From contig JAIWND010000030.1 of the NCBI GenBank assembly GCA_025330725.1, positions 124,001-188,000 of the forward strand: a stretch of DNA of 64,000 nucleotides, written 5' to 3'. Position numbers and translations under genes: made by a program. The DNA comes from Chlamydoabsidia padenii. Its lineage: Eukaryota; Mucoromycota; Mucoromycetes; Mucorales; Cunninghamellaceae. The notes beneath the pieces were generated by a model. That model saw only the letters and a program-made list of their open reading frames with translations, was not told where the DNA came from and searched no databases. This document shows positions 45,080 through 56,021 of this stretch, piece by piece; position 1 is the first letter of the stretch; every line of letters starts with the position of its first letter.

Positions 45080-47703
45080 TCCAGTTGATCATCTTTCTTT
45101 CTTTTTATCACATACAATCCTTCTTTTGTCCATCACGCCACACACGAGCCAAAGCTTGTTGGTCAGCCGCAGGGTTCCAATCTACATAATAAAAAAATCA
45201 AGATAGTATCCATGTTATATATATATATATATATTATGTATATTACCTGGATCAAATAACACCAATCGATTCGCGCCAATCAGATTCAGACCACACCCAC
45301 CAGCTTTACTACTAAGTAAAAACACAAATTCAGGGGCCTCGGGATCATTGAATCTGTCAACCAGCTTTTGTCGTTTCGTAATGTTCATTGTACCATCGAG
45401 TCGTAAAACACCATATCTATATATAACAAGTTGAGCATCCCATCCATTTACATTGTTGTCCCCTTTGTACTTACTGTTTCTGTGCACAGAATTGTTCAAA
45501 AAGATCTAAAGTTTGAGTATAGTTGCTGATGAGGACAATCTTGTCATCTGTTTCCTTTTTGATTTTCGCCAACATTCGATCCAAAACGACAAATTTTCCC
45601 GACAGACTGGATTGGACTGGTCCTCCACCGCCGTATCCTGGTGGTAACACTGCTTCAGAACCTTCTAGTTGTGAAGGAAGATCCAATAAGGCGGGATGAT
45701 TACATAATTTCTTGAGGAGAGTGATGGCCTATATATATAAAAAGAAGAGGGGGAGATCAGGGATGAATTGTTTCATTGTTTTCTTACCTTTAATGGTTGA
45801 CTTCCTTGACCACGAAGTAATCGTTTGATTTCAGGAGATGTCAAGAATACGTCATAAAGTTTACGTTGTAAAGGTGACAAGTTGCAAAAGACCACATGTT
45901 CGTATTTTCTTGGTACTATCATAAAAAAACAAAACAAAGCAAGAATAAGTATATCTTTATCATACAAGGTGTAGAGTAACTTTACAGTATTTGGTGAGAA
46001 TGTCGTTGGTCCGTCGGATGGTAAATCTGGAGACGATCGTCCAGAATTCTTGTACCTTTTGATCACTGAGTTTACGAGCTGCATCCGAAGCATCCGAATC
46101 ACGTCCACGTTGAATAGGATTTTCATAGTTTCGTCGGAATTCATTTGGTGTACCGAGGATTCCTGGATTAGCAAAGTCGATGAGGCTGTAGTATTCACCA
46201 AGATCATTCTATAAAAAGGTAATAAAAGGATCGAGTTGATACAGTGCCACGTGATACTTATAAGAGAGAGAGTATTTTTTACCTGAATGGGCGTTCCTGA
46301 CAAAATCACCCGCCGACGCACCTGTAATTTGTTCAATTCCTTGAAGAGTTGGGATTCTGTTTTTTAAAATGAAATCAAAAGGTGAGTGATCTTTTTTGAC
46401 TCTCCCCCCCCCCTTAACGACGACTTACCTCCGTTCTTGAGCCGATGGCCTTCATCACATAATAGTAAACCAATAGGACAATTCTTCATATATTTGGTGT
46501 AAGCACGGAGGGTTTCATAAGAGATGATGAGGACTATATATATATATAAGGGAGATTTAATCAAGTAATCAAAGAGTCATCATTCTATTCAGTTAGTTTG
46601 TTTTACCTGGATTGACAAGTTGACCTTGTGCTGCTGCCCATCGTTTGACTGCAGTGATTTTCTCTTTGCTTCCCGAATTATCAATCGTCAATGGTCGTAC
46701 ACGATTTTCACCCAGCCATTTCACTATACGAGAAGGATAACACTACATGAGCCAATTGTTCCATTCCTGTCTATTTCTATTACTTACCAATTTCATTTGC
46801 CCAGTTGCGAACCAGACTAGAGGGACAGGTGATGATAGCCTTTTGAATAGTAGGTTTCCCAAGTTCATCCGATTGTCGAAGAAGTGTCCAAACCAAGGAG
46901 ATACATTGCAACTATAGAGTCATAAACAAGTTCTAGTTCAACATCCATACTTTATTTTCTTGTTTTCTTACCGTTTTCCCTAATCCCATTTCATCAGCCA
47001 TTATACATCCAAAAGCATTAGGATCCACTTTACCAGTTGTACACCTATACAAGAAACGCACACCTTCGACTTGATGAGGTCGTAATATTTTGGCAAGTAC
47101 AGGATCCACCACCACATGGCCTTTTTTGCTCTGTTCCTTCTTGAGCCCAAGTATATCCGCCAACGATTTACCGCCGAGCACTGTCTTGTTTTGTTGTTGT
47201 TCGTCGTCTTGTTGTTGTTTTGGAGGTGAATCTTCAGTTGTGGCCACAGGATCGACATCCACAGTAGGATCCCAAAGGACAAATGCATCTTCTGCTGTAT
47301 GATCATAAAGAGGTCTAAATTTGACGCCCGTTCGTCGTCGAATCCCCAACGTCCTTCGTGCATCTATTTCGAGGCTAGTGTTGTTGGTGCTTTGATCCGA
47401 GAGAGGCACACGGAACTTTTTGTTGAGAATCGGGTTGGCAGTGGTTGGACGTCGAGTCAGAGGTTGAAAGCATTTGGAGGATTTAAAGTCATTGGTCAAG
47501 ACAGTACGCATGCGTTTGGTGCAGATCTTGGGAGAGTTTTCGTTATCGTGGCCGTAATCATCGTCGCTGCTGTCGTCAATATCTCCCACCTGGTAAGATG
47601 CAACCTGGGTTTTTCGTTTCAAGTGTCGAATGGGGTGAGCGTCTTGTTGTTCTTGTTGTTGTCTTTGTTGTAAAATGAGTGATTTAGGTTTCTTGAGATG
47701 CAT
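44552..47703 (-). CDS. RAD54: Rad54 DNA translocase (SNF2 family)
   Basis: Thirteen exons (47703-46972, 46911-46788, 46723-46607, 46533-46429, 46356-46283, 46208-45986, 45915-45788, 45728-45475, 45416-45247, 45181-45116, 45045-44851, 44790-44724, 44663-44552) sum to 2367 nt, giving 788 aa. The N-terminus contains the Rad54 signature [20 protein letters not shown]. Helicase motif I is ADEMGLGKT and motif II is [10 protein letters not shown]. Motif III is [17 protein letters not shown]. The second lobe has [27 protein letters not shown] and [13 protein letters not shown]. The C-terminal cysteines and WDHF segment also match Rad54. It drives Rad51-dependent homology search and strand exchange. 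The recurrent promoter motif lies about 95 bp upstream. Confidence 0.95.
45053..45074. repeat. (GA)n microsatellite in a RAD54 intron
   Basis: GA run in the intron between exons 10 and 11. Confidence 0.75.
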
Positions 47704-47796
47704 CAGATACGTCCCAGGATTGATGTTAAGGAGGGAAGAAAGAAAGAAAAAAGTGCTGTGCCTCCACACGCGATTTTATTTTTTTATAAAGAAACA

Positions 47797-47811
47797 TTTT
47801 TAAATCCCGCC
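47797..47811. promoter_or_regulatory. recurrent promoter motif TTTTTAAATCCCGCC
   Basis: About 95 bp upstream of the RAD54 start codon. Confidence 0.55.
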
Positions 47812-48159
47812 TCTTTAAAGGCCAATTACCGTCGAGAAGCTTACTTGGCTGAAGAAAGACAGCATACAATGAAGATCATGTTGTCAACACCATACTTTCT
47901 CTAATAGAGTCAATCCTTATTACTATGCTTTTAACATGGTTGAGTAATTAAATCCCGGCAAATTAGCATCCAGTTTGTAACCCCTTCCCCAATTGATGGT
48001 TTAGTTGTACCATATCTTTGCTTGACAAATCCCATAACAATAGTTCCTAGTATGCATGACATGAATGAGAAGTTTATTTCTTTATTTAATTAATTTAACA
48101 ATAGTAAAAAAGATAATATAAATGCTGAGTATAAATGATGACTATAGGTAAAAGCTATT
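47812..48159. other. intergenic spacer
   Basis: Holds AAATCCCGGC at about 47950, a partial match to the promoter motif. No gene seen. Confidence 0.4.
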
Positions 48160-49542
48160 CTAATCAAAAGTAATTTTAGTACCCTTGAATTCTTGTACAC
48201 TTGGTTTTTGACGCTGTGCTTGAGACAGAGCTTCGCCAGGTTTGACTCGACCTTGAGGTTTCTTTTCACGCGGTGTGAATTCCTTGCGTGGCGTAAACTC
48301 TTTGTGTCGTCTGTCATCTGTTGGTCGTTGGTAAGAAGGAGGAGTAGGGTTATCAGAAGACTGTGTTGTTGTTTCCATGGTTTTTTGCTGTGGTTGATCT
48401 TTAGCACGTTGATCGGCTTTTTCCCTTCGAATCATCCATGGCATAGATCGTCGATGTGCTTCTTCACTGGCGAATTCCACCCGGATTTTTCGATCATTCA
48501 AGGTATGTTTATCAGGTGCACGGATTGCCTTGGTTGCTGATTCCACCGTGGCATAATCAATATAACCAAACCTATATAATGATACAAACATGTGAATACA
48601 CATCTTTTCCCTGCTTGTTTATTTCACTTACCCTTTACATTTCCCACTATCTTCAAATGTCCCCAGGCGGACACTTCGGATATCACCCGCCCAACTGAAA
48701 TGATCCTGAAGTGCTTGTCTGGTGGTGTTAAAATCAAGGTTGCCGACAAAGAGGGTAGGACAAGGTGGATTCTTTTGTTTGATAGATTCCTTGGTGGGTT
48801 TAGGAATACCATCTTTACGTTCAAAGCTTTTAGCGTTCTTGATCAAAAGAGCACGTCCATCCAGTTTTTGTTCAGACTTCGCAATAGCCTTTTCCACCGC
48901 ATCAGATTCTTTAAACATGATATATGCAAACCTATTGAAAACAAAAATAACAAGATAAGTTATCAGTTACTTTTTCATTCCATACACTTACCCTTTGTTT
49001 TGTTTCTGTCGACCTTCCCCCTTAGGACACTTGATTCGAGTAATTTCACCACAGTCTTCAAAGTAACGTCGCAGACCATCTTGAGAAGTAGCAAAGGCAA
49101 GATTACCCACCCATACACCATGTTCTTCTTCCTTTTTGGGTTTCTTTTCCTTGGTTTCGTCCTTGTTGTCTTGTTCTTCTTCTTCGTCGCTGCTGACTTG
49201 TTCTCCGCGCTAGAGAGAGAGAGCTGTTTAATAGATCGTATCCATTGATCACTATTGCTATTTACCTTTCGCTTCTTGTTCTTTTCCTTTAACTTTTTCT
49301 TCTTTTCCCGGTTTTCACGATTGATCCTTCGCTATTGAATTGTAAGAGAGAGAGAGAGAGATTAGTTACTATTGATCCTTAAGAGCGAGTTACTGAATTA
49401 CCTGTTCTTCCTTGTCAGCTTCTTTTGCCTCTTTCGCCTTGAGTTTTTCCGCACGTTTTTCCGCCTTGGCACGATCGTCTTCGGTTACAGGAGCATTATC
49501 AAACACTTCATTGATCTTGAAATCGTCGTCAAGATCGGCCAT
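48160..49542 (-). CDS. NOP13: two-RRM nucleolar RNA-binding protein, Nop13-like
   Basis: Five exons (49542-49402, 49331-49266, 49209-48992, 48931-48632, 48571-48160) sum to 1137 nt, giving 378 aa. The N-terminus is a Lys/Glu-rich coiled coil (AKAEKRAEKLKAKEAK). RRM1 starts HGVWVGNLAF, and its RNP1 (KGFAYIMF) is split by intron 3. RRM2 starts PTLFVGNLDF, with RNP1 KGFGYIDY split by intron 4 at the same place. The symmetry of these introns suggests ancient RRM duplication. The tail is basic. Yeast Nop13 is a nucleolar protein with this layout linked to pre-ribosomes. The gene is divergent from ATG10, with only 131 bp between the start codons. Confidence 0.82.
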
Positions 49543-49640
49543 GATTAGTTTTTTATAAAAGAAGGAAAAAAGTGAAGAAAAATGCTTTTATCAAGGTGCA
49601 ACAGTCACCACTCAACTTTTTTTGGGATTGGGACTCATTT

Positions 49641-49653
49641 TTTGAAACCCCGT
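49641..49653. promoter_or_regulatory. recurrent promoter motif TTTGAAACCCCGT
   Basis: Lies between the divergent NOP13-like and ATG10 start codons, 21 bp before ATG10 and about 99 bp before NOP13. Confidence 0.5.
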
Positions 49654-49673
49654 CAATCCCCCCCACTTCTTCC

Positions 49674-50437
49674 ATGACCTCCACCAGTTTACAACCGTTC
49701 GAATTTGAATATGCCATTCAAAGATTCCTGGAACAAACCAACCAACACGATGCTTCTTGGACCATTAAAAAAGTACCCATCGTAAGCAAAAAAAGAAAAC
49801 AAAAAAAAAGACCACTAATTATTTTGTTTTGTTACTAAATAGCCTAGTCAACATAGGTGAATCACAGTTACCTAGAACGAACTACGCAGATCATTAGTCA
49901 AGAACCTCGAAACATGTCTGACCCCTTTGTTGATGCACAAGTACAAGAACCTGATATTGCCACTTTTAAATTGCCATTACATCAAGTCATCATTACCCTC
50001 CGCCATCATATTGTCTATTCTCCGACCTATCAAGTCCCCGTACTCTATTTTGATGCTTACTTTACAGGTAAATAAAGTAATAGAACCTTTCTCATTAGCT
50101 GAACTGTCTTTTTTTTTTTTTTTTTTTTTTTTGTATAGATGGATCAAGATTGACTTTGGATGAACTATATACACATGTGATTCCGCCCATCTATCAATCA
50201 GACCTTCGTCAATCGGCCTTGTCGATGCAAGGTGCTATTACTCAAGCTGATCATCCCTTCCTCGCTCGACCATACTGGTATATTCATCCATGTGATACTC
50301 AAAACTTGCTCAAGACAATGGGTATAGGGAATAACAAGAAGGAGTATATCAAGGGGTGGTTGTCTTGTGTGGGTCCTTTGGTCAGGTGTCCGCTGTCCCT
50401 CAAACTCTTCTCACAAACAGAGTCTCTTTTGAAGTAA
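49674..50437 (+). CDS. ATG10: E2-like autophagy conjugating enzyme Atg10
   Basis: Three exons (49674-49781, 49857-50067, 50139-50437) sum to 618 nt, giving 205 aa. Exon 2 must start at the second AG (49856), because the earlier AG (49842) leads to a stop. Family features: FEYAIQRFLEQ at the start, VPVLYFDAYF in the beta sheet, TQADHPFLARPYWYIHPCDTQ with the HPC motif whose cysteine (about residue 158) is the catalytic thiol, and a conserved WLSCVGPLV near the end. Atg10 transfers Atg12 to Atg5, a step needed for autophagosome growth. The length is typical. Confidence 0.92.
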
Positions 50438-51557
50438 ATAGGACTATTAGTTGTATATATATATATATATATATAGTGTTATAAAATAGAAATAATCTTG
50501 TTAATGTTAAAATAAAAATGGGGAAATGTATGACTATAAACATGATGTATTAATGATACCGTGGTGGTGGTCGATTGGAATGGAAACAGTATGTTTTTTA
50601 TTTGGAGGTACTATCTCATCGATTGCATTTCATGCTAAAATCAGATATATTTATAAACAGCTGATAAATGAATTACTGGTGTAGTTATTTTCCTGGCATG
50701 TGTAGTAAGTAATTATAGATATTTGTCCAATGCCTACTTTCAATGTGTTGTGTCAAGGAAACTCTAATCACTTTCTACTATTGAACTCCTTTGATGGCTG
50801 TGAAGGAAATATGCACAGAAAGGTTCTCATAAAGTATCAATATGCATACTTGGATTTAGGTCTCATTTTTCACTAGTTAGCTGAAAACTTATAGTTTATG
50901 AGAGGGAAGAGAAAGCGGGAAATCAATTTGATGCTTGCATTGGCATACATTGAACTTCCGCCTCTTAGTATAATAAGCTTTACATTCCTTTTTCCAATTC
51001 ACCCCACACACTCCTTCAATCTTCTTTTACTCTCTTTCTTTCCCTCTCTTTCTAAATTCTCTCAATTATTATTTTACCCCCTTTCAATCCAATTTCTCAT
51101 ATAATCCGTCAACATTTTATTGGTAAATTATCCACTCTTTATATTATTTACCTTGATTAATAAAGAATTGCCTGTCCATTCTGAATAGGCGGATTAGTAC
51201 TATATTTTATTTCCTTGCTACAGCATGAATGTCGGCGGTTAAAAATTGTTGACTCTACCAGTAGGAAAAAAAAATTCAATCAATCTAGAAAGGGGACCTA
51301 TATAAGGATTGATTCCTTAGAGATAAATTATATATGGTATTTGAATGATTCTACGAGAAGATCGATTGTTAGAGTTCATCCGGTAGGCACTATTTGGAGC
51401 GTTCGTCTATACGTCAGTTCTTGAATTCAAAATCAGACATGTACAAGGCTACTAAAGTAACGTTTTCTTCCAAGTGCCTTACAAGATGCATGAAATCGAG
51501 AACATGTAATGTGCTCCTTAATAAACCGGATCAATGCCGAAAATCAAAGCTCACGAG
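50438..51557. other. intergenic, no supported gene
   Basis: Contains a (TA)n run at 50456-50475 and pyrimidine-rich DNA near 50990-51060. The open frame 51215-51424 has no motif and is not called. Confidence 0.45.
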
Positions 51558-51614
51558 TATATAAAGGCACTATGAAAGTATTCATAACAGAAACTACTAC
51601 TTTCTTTCCAAATC

Positions 51615-51935
51615 ATGCAATTACTTTATCTTTGTACCTTGGCAGTCTTTATCGGCCTACTCGACGCCGTTGTGAACACAGACGATGAACCCATGATCCA
51701 GTTACATCATAAGGATGGTAGATGGACGTTGTCCAATTACAACAAGTGTATCCACGTTGACAAAACTAAAGGCACGGATGTAGATCTTATTTATTACCCT
51801 CGACGTACCACTTGTAACCATTATCAAGACGCTGAATGTACGATCCCCACTACGGAACCTACCATTTTTGAACCCGGGTATGCTCTGCCAGCAATAGAAG
51901 ATGGTTATGGTAAATGTCAAATAGCGACGGATTGA
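51615..51935 (+). CDS. small secreted four-cysteine protein (family member 2)
   Basis: Intronless, 106 aa. Signal peptide at about residues 1-20 (LLYLCTLAVFIGLLDAVV). Mature cysteines at 45, 67, 75 and 101 give C-x21-C-x7-C-x25-C, the family pattern. The stretch TTCNHYQDAEC matches the same region of members 3 and 4, and GYALPAIEDGYGKC closely matches GYYLPVVNKGFGRC of member 4. TATATAAAGG at 51558-51567 lies 57 bp before the start codon. It is the first gene of a three-gene same-strand cluster. Function unknown; extracellular and disulfide-bonded by inference. Confidence 0.78.
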   Translation: MQLLYLCTLAVFIGLLDAVVNTDDEPMIQLHHKDGRWTLSNYNKCIHVDKTKGTDVDLIYYPRRTTCNHYQDAECTIPTTEPTIFEPGYALPAIEDGYGKCQIATD

Positions 51936-52284
51936 TCAAACTAGAAAGAGCATTAGATATATTGTGGTATGATTTTACAATAAAGAATGTCTCTTTCATC
52001 ATGTGTAACCCACCATGGTACTTTTTCACGTCCCGCCATTTATGCGGCCGATCTCATTTCACATCCCGCCCACAATGACCCCTTTTTTTTTTTTAAGCCT
52101 TTTTCAATACGACATCATCATAGATTAAGATCATTCCGGATTAACTCTTAGATGCTACACAATGCGATATGTAAGCAAAAGATTAGTGCCGCTGTCTGAG
52201 CCGTCCCTCGCTCATCTATAAAAGCTTGGAGACTTTTTTTTTTTTTTGGTCATCAACAACTGTATAGTAAACCCTCCTCCCCGA

Positions 52285-52617
52285 ATGTTGATTTTTCCTT
52301 TTGGATTGGCAATAATCATAACGCTATTATTGAGCCGAGCCATCGATGCCGCTCCACCGACATTCGATGCTCATTACTTTAACCAAGACGATTACGATAC
52401 CACCGAGTCGATTGATTATGGTGCCTGTTTCCCCTTTTTAAAACCCGGCTTGCATTTACAATATATGTATTTCCCAATTGCTGTGATTTGTCAGAATTAT
52501 CATGATGAAACCTGCCAAACCCCTTCCTCTATCCGGCCTCGGTTCCAAAGTGCCGGTACCCATATACCTGTCGGCACTTCTGGATCTCTAATGTGCCGAG
52601 TAGCAAGAAATGAGTAG
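52285..52617 (+). CDS. small secreted four-cysteine protein (family member 3)
   Basis: Intronless, 110 aa from the ATG at 52285; the open frame extends upstream, but the first ATG gives a clean signal peptide (FPFGLAIIITLLLSRAIDA). Cysteines at 48, 69, 77 and 104 give C-x20-C-x7-C-x26-C. The segment VICQNYHDETC aligns with TTCNHYQDAEC of member 2. CTATAAAAG at 52216-52224 is about 69 bp upstream of the ATG. Function unknown. Confidence 0.75.
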   Translation: MLIFPFGLAIIITLLLSRAIDAAPPTFDAHYFNQDDYDTTESIDYGACFPFLKPGLHLQYMYFPIAVICQNYHDETCQTPSSIRPRFQSAGTHIPVGTSGSLMCRVARNE

Positions 52618-53400
52618 ATCCTCTTTTTTATATAGTTTGTACAATGTTGAATATATTAAAAAAGCAAAGCACTTTGATTGATATTTTCAAGCTCGTAGCA
52701 AAGAGTTAAAAAAAAAAGCTCTTGGTCAAGGTGCCCGATGGTGGCTCGGTCAAGGAAAGGTGGTCTCAGATGTTATGATGAAACTATCCATATGGGTCGC
52801 TGCTCAAAGGAGCAAATATTAATTTTTTTTTTTCACCTGCAAAACTATGTGTGAGGTTTATAAGGATATGTAGTAGTTGTAAAACAAGGGATAACTTTGG
52901 ACTCTTTGTATACGAGCCCATACACCACACATCTACTTTCCAGAAAGGTGCATTCTGTAGTATGTCACTTTTTATAAGAGTAAGTCTTACAGTTTATGAA
53001 TGCAAGTGGAATTCGAAGATCAAAAACCCGCTTCTTTCTTTTGTAATTAGAAGAGTTGATTTCCAAATTCATGCAAGCGGGATTTAAATTCTAAGCCCCG
53101 CCCTTCATTTTGTTATAAATCATATCAACTTAGAAAGGTATACTCTTACTGAAATAAAAAAAAGTGAATTTCGGTCAAGGGTAAAATGTTGGGCAATTAA
53201 TACATTGGTTTGAGGAATAAAAAACAATATACCGAGCCGTTCATGCATCGATCTTTTAAGAAACGAGCGAGCACCCAAGTTTTCTTTCCTTATGTAGTAC
53301 ATATGAAACCTCGCTACAGTATTTGAATGTTGTACTCAATTGTACCGAACTCTAATCCGCACAGAAATACTTGAAGCTATCCACTCGGCTTTAAGCACCT
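52618..53400. other. spacer within the secreted-protein cluster
   Basis: Carries GCGGGATTTAAA (53077-53088) and a nearby GCCCCGCCC, similar to the promoter motif, but about 390 bp from member 4. The frame 52851-53087 has no motif. Confidence 0.4.
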
Positions 53401-53473
53401 ATATATATATATATACCTTCACTACTTGACTCCAATCAAGTTTCTTTTTTTATTATTTATTCTTCACTCCATC

Positions 53474-53836
53474 ATGAAATTCCTATCCTTCTCTTTGATG
53501 CCTCTCGGATGTATTTTCTTGGCTCATTTGACTTGCGCTCAGCCTGCCTCAAATGATTTCACCGGTGAAACCAAAGCATCCTCAGGAAACCTCATTCTTA
53601 TTCACTATAAAGGAAAAATTGACTGGGAAGCAAAGAAGATGGAAGATTGTATTCCAGTCGTCCGTAAAAGTGAACAATTGGATGGTATGTTCTTCCCGCG
53701 AAACACCCGCTGCTACGTCTACACGGACAAACACTGCAGTCATCGAGTCCCTGGGGATCCTTTTGATTATAAGCCCGGATACTATCTACCAGTTGTTAAT
53801 AAAGGTTTCGGCCGCTGCCATGTTATGGGTCAATGA
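53474..53836 (+). CDS. small secreted four-cysteine protein (family member 4)
   Basis: Intronless, 120 aa from the ATG at 53474. The signal peptide covers about residues 1-22 (FSLMPLGCIFLAHLTCA). Core cysteines at 59, 80, 88 and 115 give C-x20-C-x7-C-x26-C; two other cysteines lie inside the signal peptide. The region DWEAKKMEDCIPV resembles YGQCIPL of member 1, and GYYLPVVNKGFGRC resembles member 2. A TA-rich TATA element spans 53401-53415, about 60 bp upstream. Function unknown. Confidence 0.78.
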   Translation: MKFLSFSLMPLGCIFLAHLTCAQPASNDFTGETKASSGNLILIHYKGKIDWEAKKMEDCIPVVRKSEQLDGMFFPRNTRCYVYTDKHCSHRVPGDPFDYKPGYYLPVVNKGFGRCHVMGQ

Positions 53837-54205
53837 TTATAATCTAGCAGGCGGTTCTTTATTCAAGCATGTCTTTTCATGTATTTTTGTTGTTGTTTGT
53901 TTCTCACAATGAATAAATCGCCTTTTTCCCTCTATTCTCTCTCTCTTTTTCTTCCCGCCATCAATGGATTATGAATCTTGGACGTGAGTACACACTTTTT
54001 CGAATACTCTAACCCCCCTTTCATGTAAATACCTCGATTTCTAACCCCGATATGATCCCTTCAAACCCCCACCTTGGAAATAAAGTAAAGACAAGACAGT
54101 ATAATGACAATGAGTGTTTGTTTATTTATATATATAAATGGATGTATAAAATAGAGGATGCATGAATAATAAAAAACGTAATAATAGTAATAACAACAAT
54201 AAAAA
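53837..54205. other. convergent intergenic region
   Basis: 3' flanks of member 4 and RSA4. Pyrimidine-rich DNA; no gene. Confidence 0.45.
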
Positions 54206-55866
54206 CTAATGTCTATAGATACGGAGAGTCTTGTCTTTGGAGCCGCTTCCCATTTTATCGCCACCAGGAGACCAATCAATAGCATAAACTTCATCCAGAT
54301 GGCCAGGCAAATCCATCTTGATTTTCATTTTCTTGATATCCCATATCTTGAGGGTGGTATCCTTGCTACAACTTGCCAACATGCGAGAATCACTAGACCA
54401 GCACACTTGGTAGACCGCACCAACATGACCACGCAAATTACCGATAAATTTACCAGTCAGCCCATCCCATAATTTGACCGAGTTATCGAATGAAGCACTG
54501 GCAAAGTATCGTCCATCGGGTGAGAAACTGACATGATTGACGAGTTTTTGGTGTCCTGTCATTCGTGTCAATGGTTTCTTGCTGGTTTCGGGTTCCCAAA
54601 AGAACATGGTAAAGTCGTCAGAGCCAGAAACCAATCGTTCGTGGCCATTCCCCTTGGCAGCTTTGTATCGTACCAGAGCCGCCGCTTTAGCTACACACAT
54701 ACACAAAAAAAAAATCAGTCAGTCAGTCAGTCATCTTTTTCCCCATAGTTTTTCCTTTTACCTTCTTCTTCAGTAGCATATCGTTTCCCAGTATGATCAA
54801 AAGGTCCTGTTCGAAGTACAAAGTCAGTACTAAGTGCCAAGGTATTCACCCAATGACCATGTCCCTGCAATGTCTTGATCAACATCCCCTCTGAGTTCCA
54901 CACCTTGATCGTTTTATCCTGCGATGCGGTATAGATGAGATTTTCCCCACCCCATTTGACACATGATACCGCGGCAGTATGTTGAGAGATATTAAACACC
55001 ATTTTGCGCAAGACGGTATCCCACACCCGGACGGTACCATCCTTAGATGAACTGGCCAAACGATTGACCTTGGAGTTCAAGTGATAAGGTTGCCAAGCGA
55101 GACTGGTGATCCATTTGGTGTGTCCGCGCAGACCAGTGCCGATTTGTTTTCCTGTCTTGGCGTCCCATAGTCGTACTGTGTTGTCCATGCTGCCAGAGGC
55201 CAGCACCGTGCCGTCGGGTGACCAAGCAATATTCAGCACCCATCCGGTATGGCCCTTGAGTGTATGTTGAGGTGTTTCAGTGTGTAGATCCCATATCCGT
55301 ACTGTCATATCGCCTGAGCCTGTTGCTAACTGACCCCCATTAGGACTGAATGAGACTGATAAAATGGCTTCCGTGTGGCCTAAATGTAGAGGAGGGGTTA
55401 ATAAGAATACGATTATAAAATGGTGTCGGTTGGTTTACCTGTCAATGTAGAGGTACAACGTGTCACAGCACGGACCCGGAATATAGCTTGTGGTTGATAA
55501 ACAATCGTAATGGTATCTTCAGTGGACTTGTCTTTGCGATCTGACCACAAATTTTTACGGATTTCATCATCGCCCACATAAAATGTATAAGGTAAAGGAT
55601 CTTCAGACTAGAAAAAAAAAAAAAAAGATAAATAAAGAAGAGAGATCAAACATTGGTGGTGTTGAGTTTACCTGTTGTAAGAGTTGATTCAATAAAAGTT
55701 CGAGTTGTTCGGGAGAGACATCAGCAGGTAGATTCAAAGGAGGACCAGTGGTTTCACCATCTTCTGTTTTGAATTGAGCTACAATGGTTTGACCTTCAGG
55801 CATAGTTTCGGCGGCAGCCTTGATGGCAGCTTTGGCGGCCAAGAGTTCCCGTACTTTAGTTGACAT
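54206..55866 (-). CDS. RSA4: ribosome assembly WD40 protein Rsa4/NLE1
   Basis: Four exons (55866-55672, 55607-55439, 55379-54762, 54690-54206) sum to 1467 nt, giving 488 aa. The N-terminal NLE domain contains AQFKTEDGETTGPPLNLP and ends DPLPYTFYVGDDEI. Eight WD40 repeats follow with regular GH...WD pairs, for example GHTGWVLNIAWSPDG, VRLWDAKTGKQIGTGLRGH and, at the C-terminus, WSPGGDKMGSGSKDKTLRIYR. Rsa4 binds the MIDAS domain of the AAA ATPase Rea1/Mdn1 through its NLE domain and helps release assembly factors from pre-60S particles. Confidence 0.94.
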
Positions 55867-55947
55867 TATTACAAGTTGGATAGAGAGAGAAGACAAAGCA
55901 TAAAAAAAAAATCAGGTGGAGAGGTATTTTATTTCCAACAAGCCACT

Positions 55948-55960
55948 GCGGCGATTTAAA
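55948..55960. promoter_or_regulatory. recurrent promoter motif, variant GCGGCGATTTAAA
   Basis: 82 bp upstream of the RSA4 start codon. Confidence 0.45.
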
Positions 55961-56021
55961 TAATTTTCCTTTTTTGATCGGCCCTACTATTCTATGTACA
56001 CTATATGTCCCCTCCCCCATA

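Noticed and set aside
49843..49856. First AG (49842) as acceptor of ATG10 exon 2
   Set aside because: It leads to a stop within six codons; the AG at 49856 keeps the frame and gives the expected protein.
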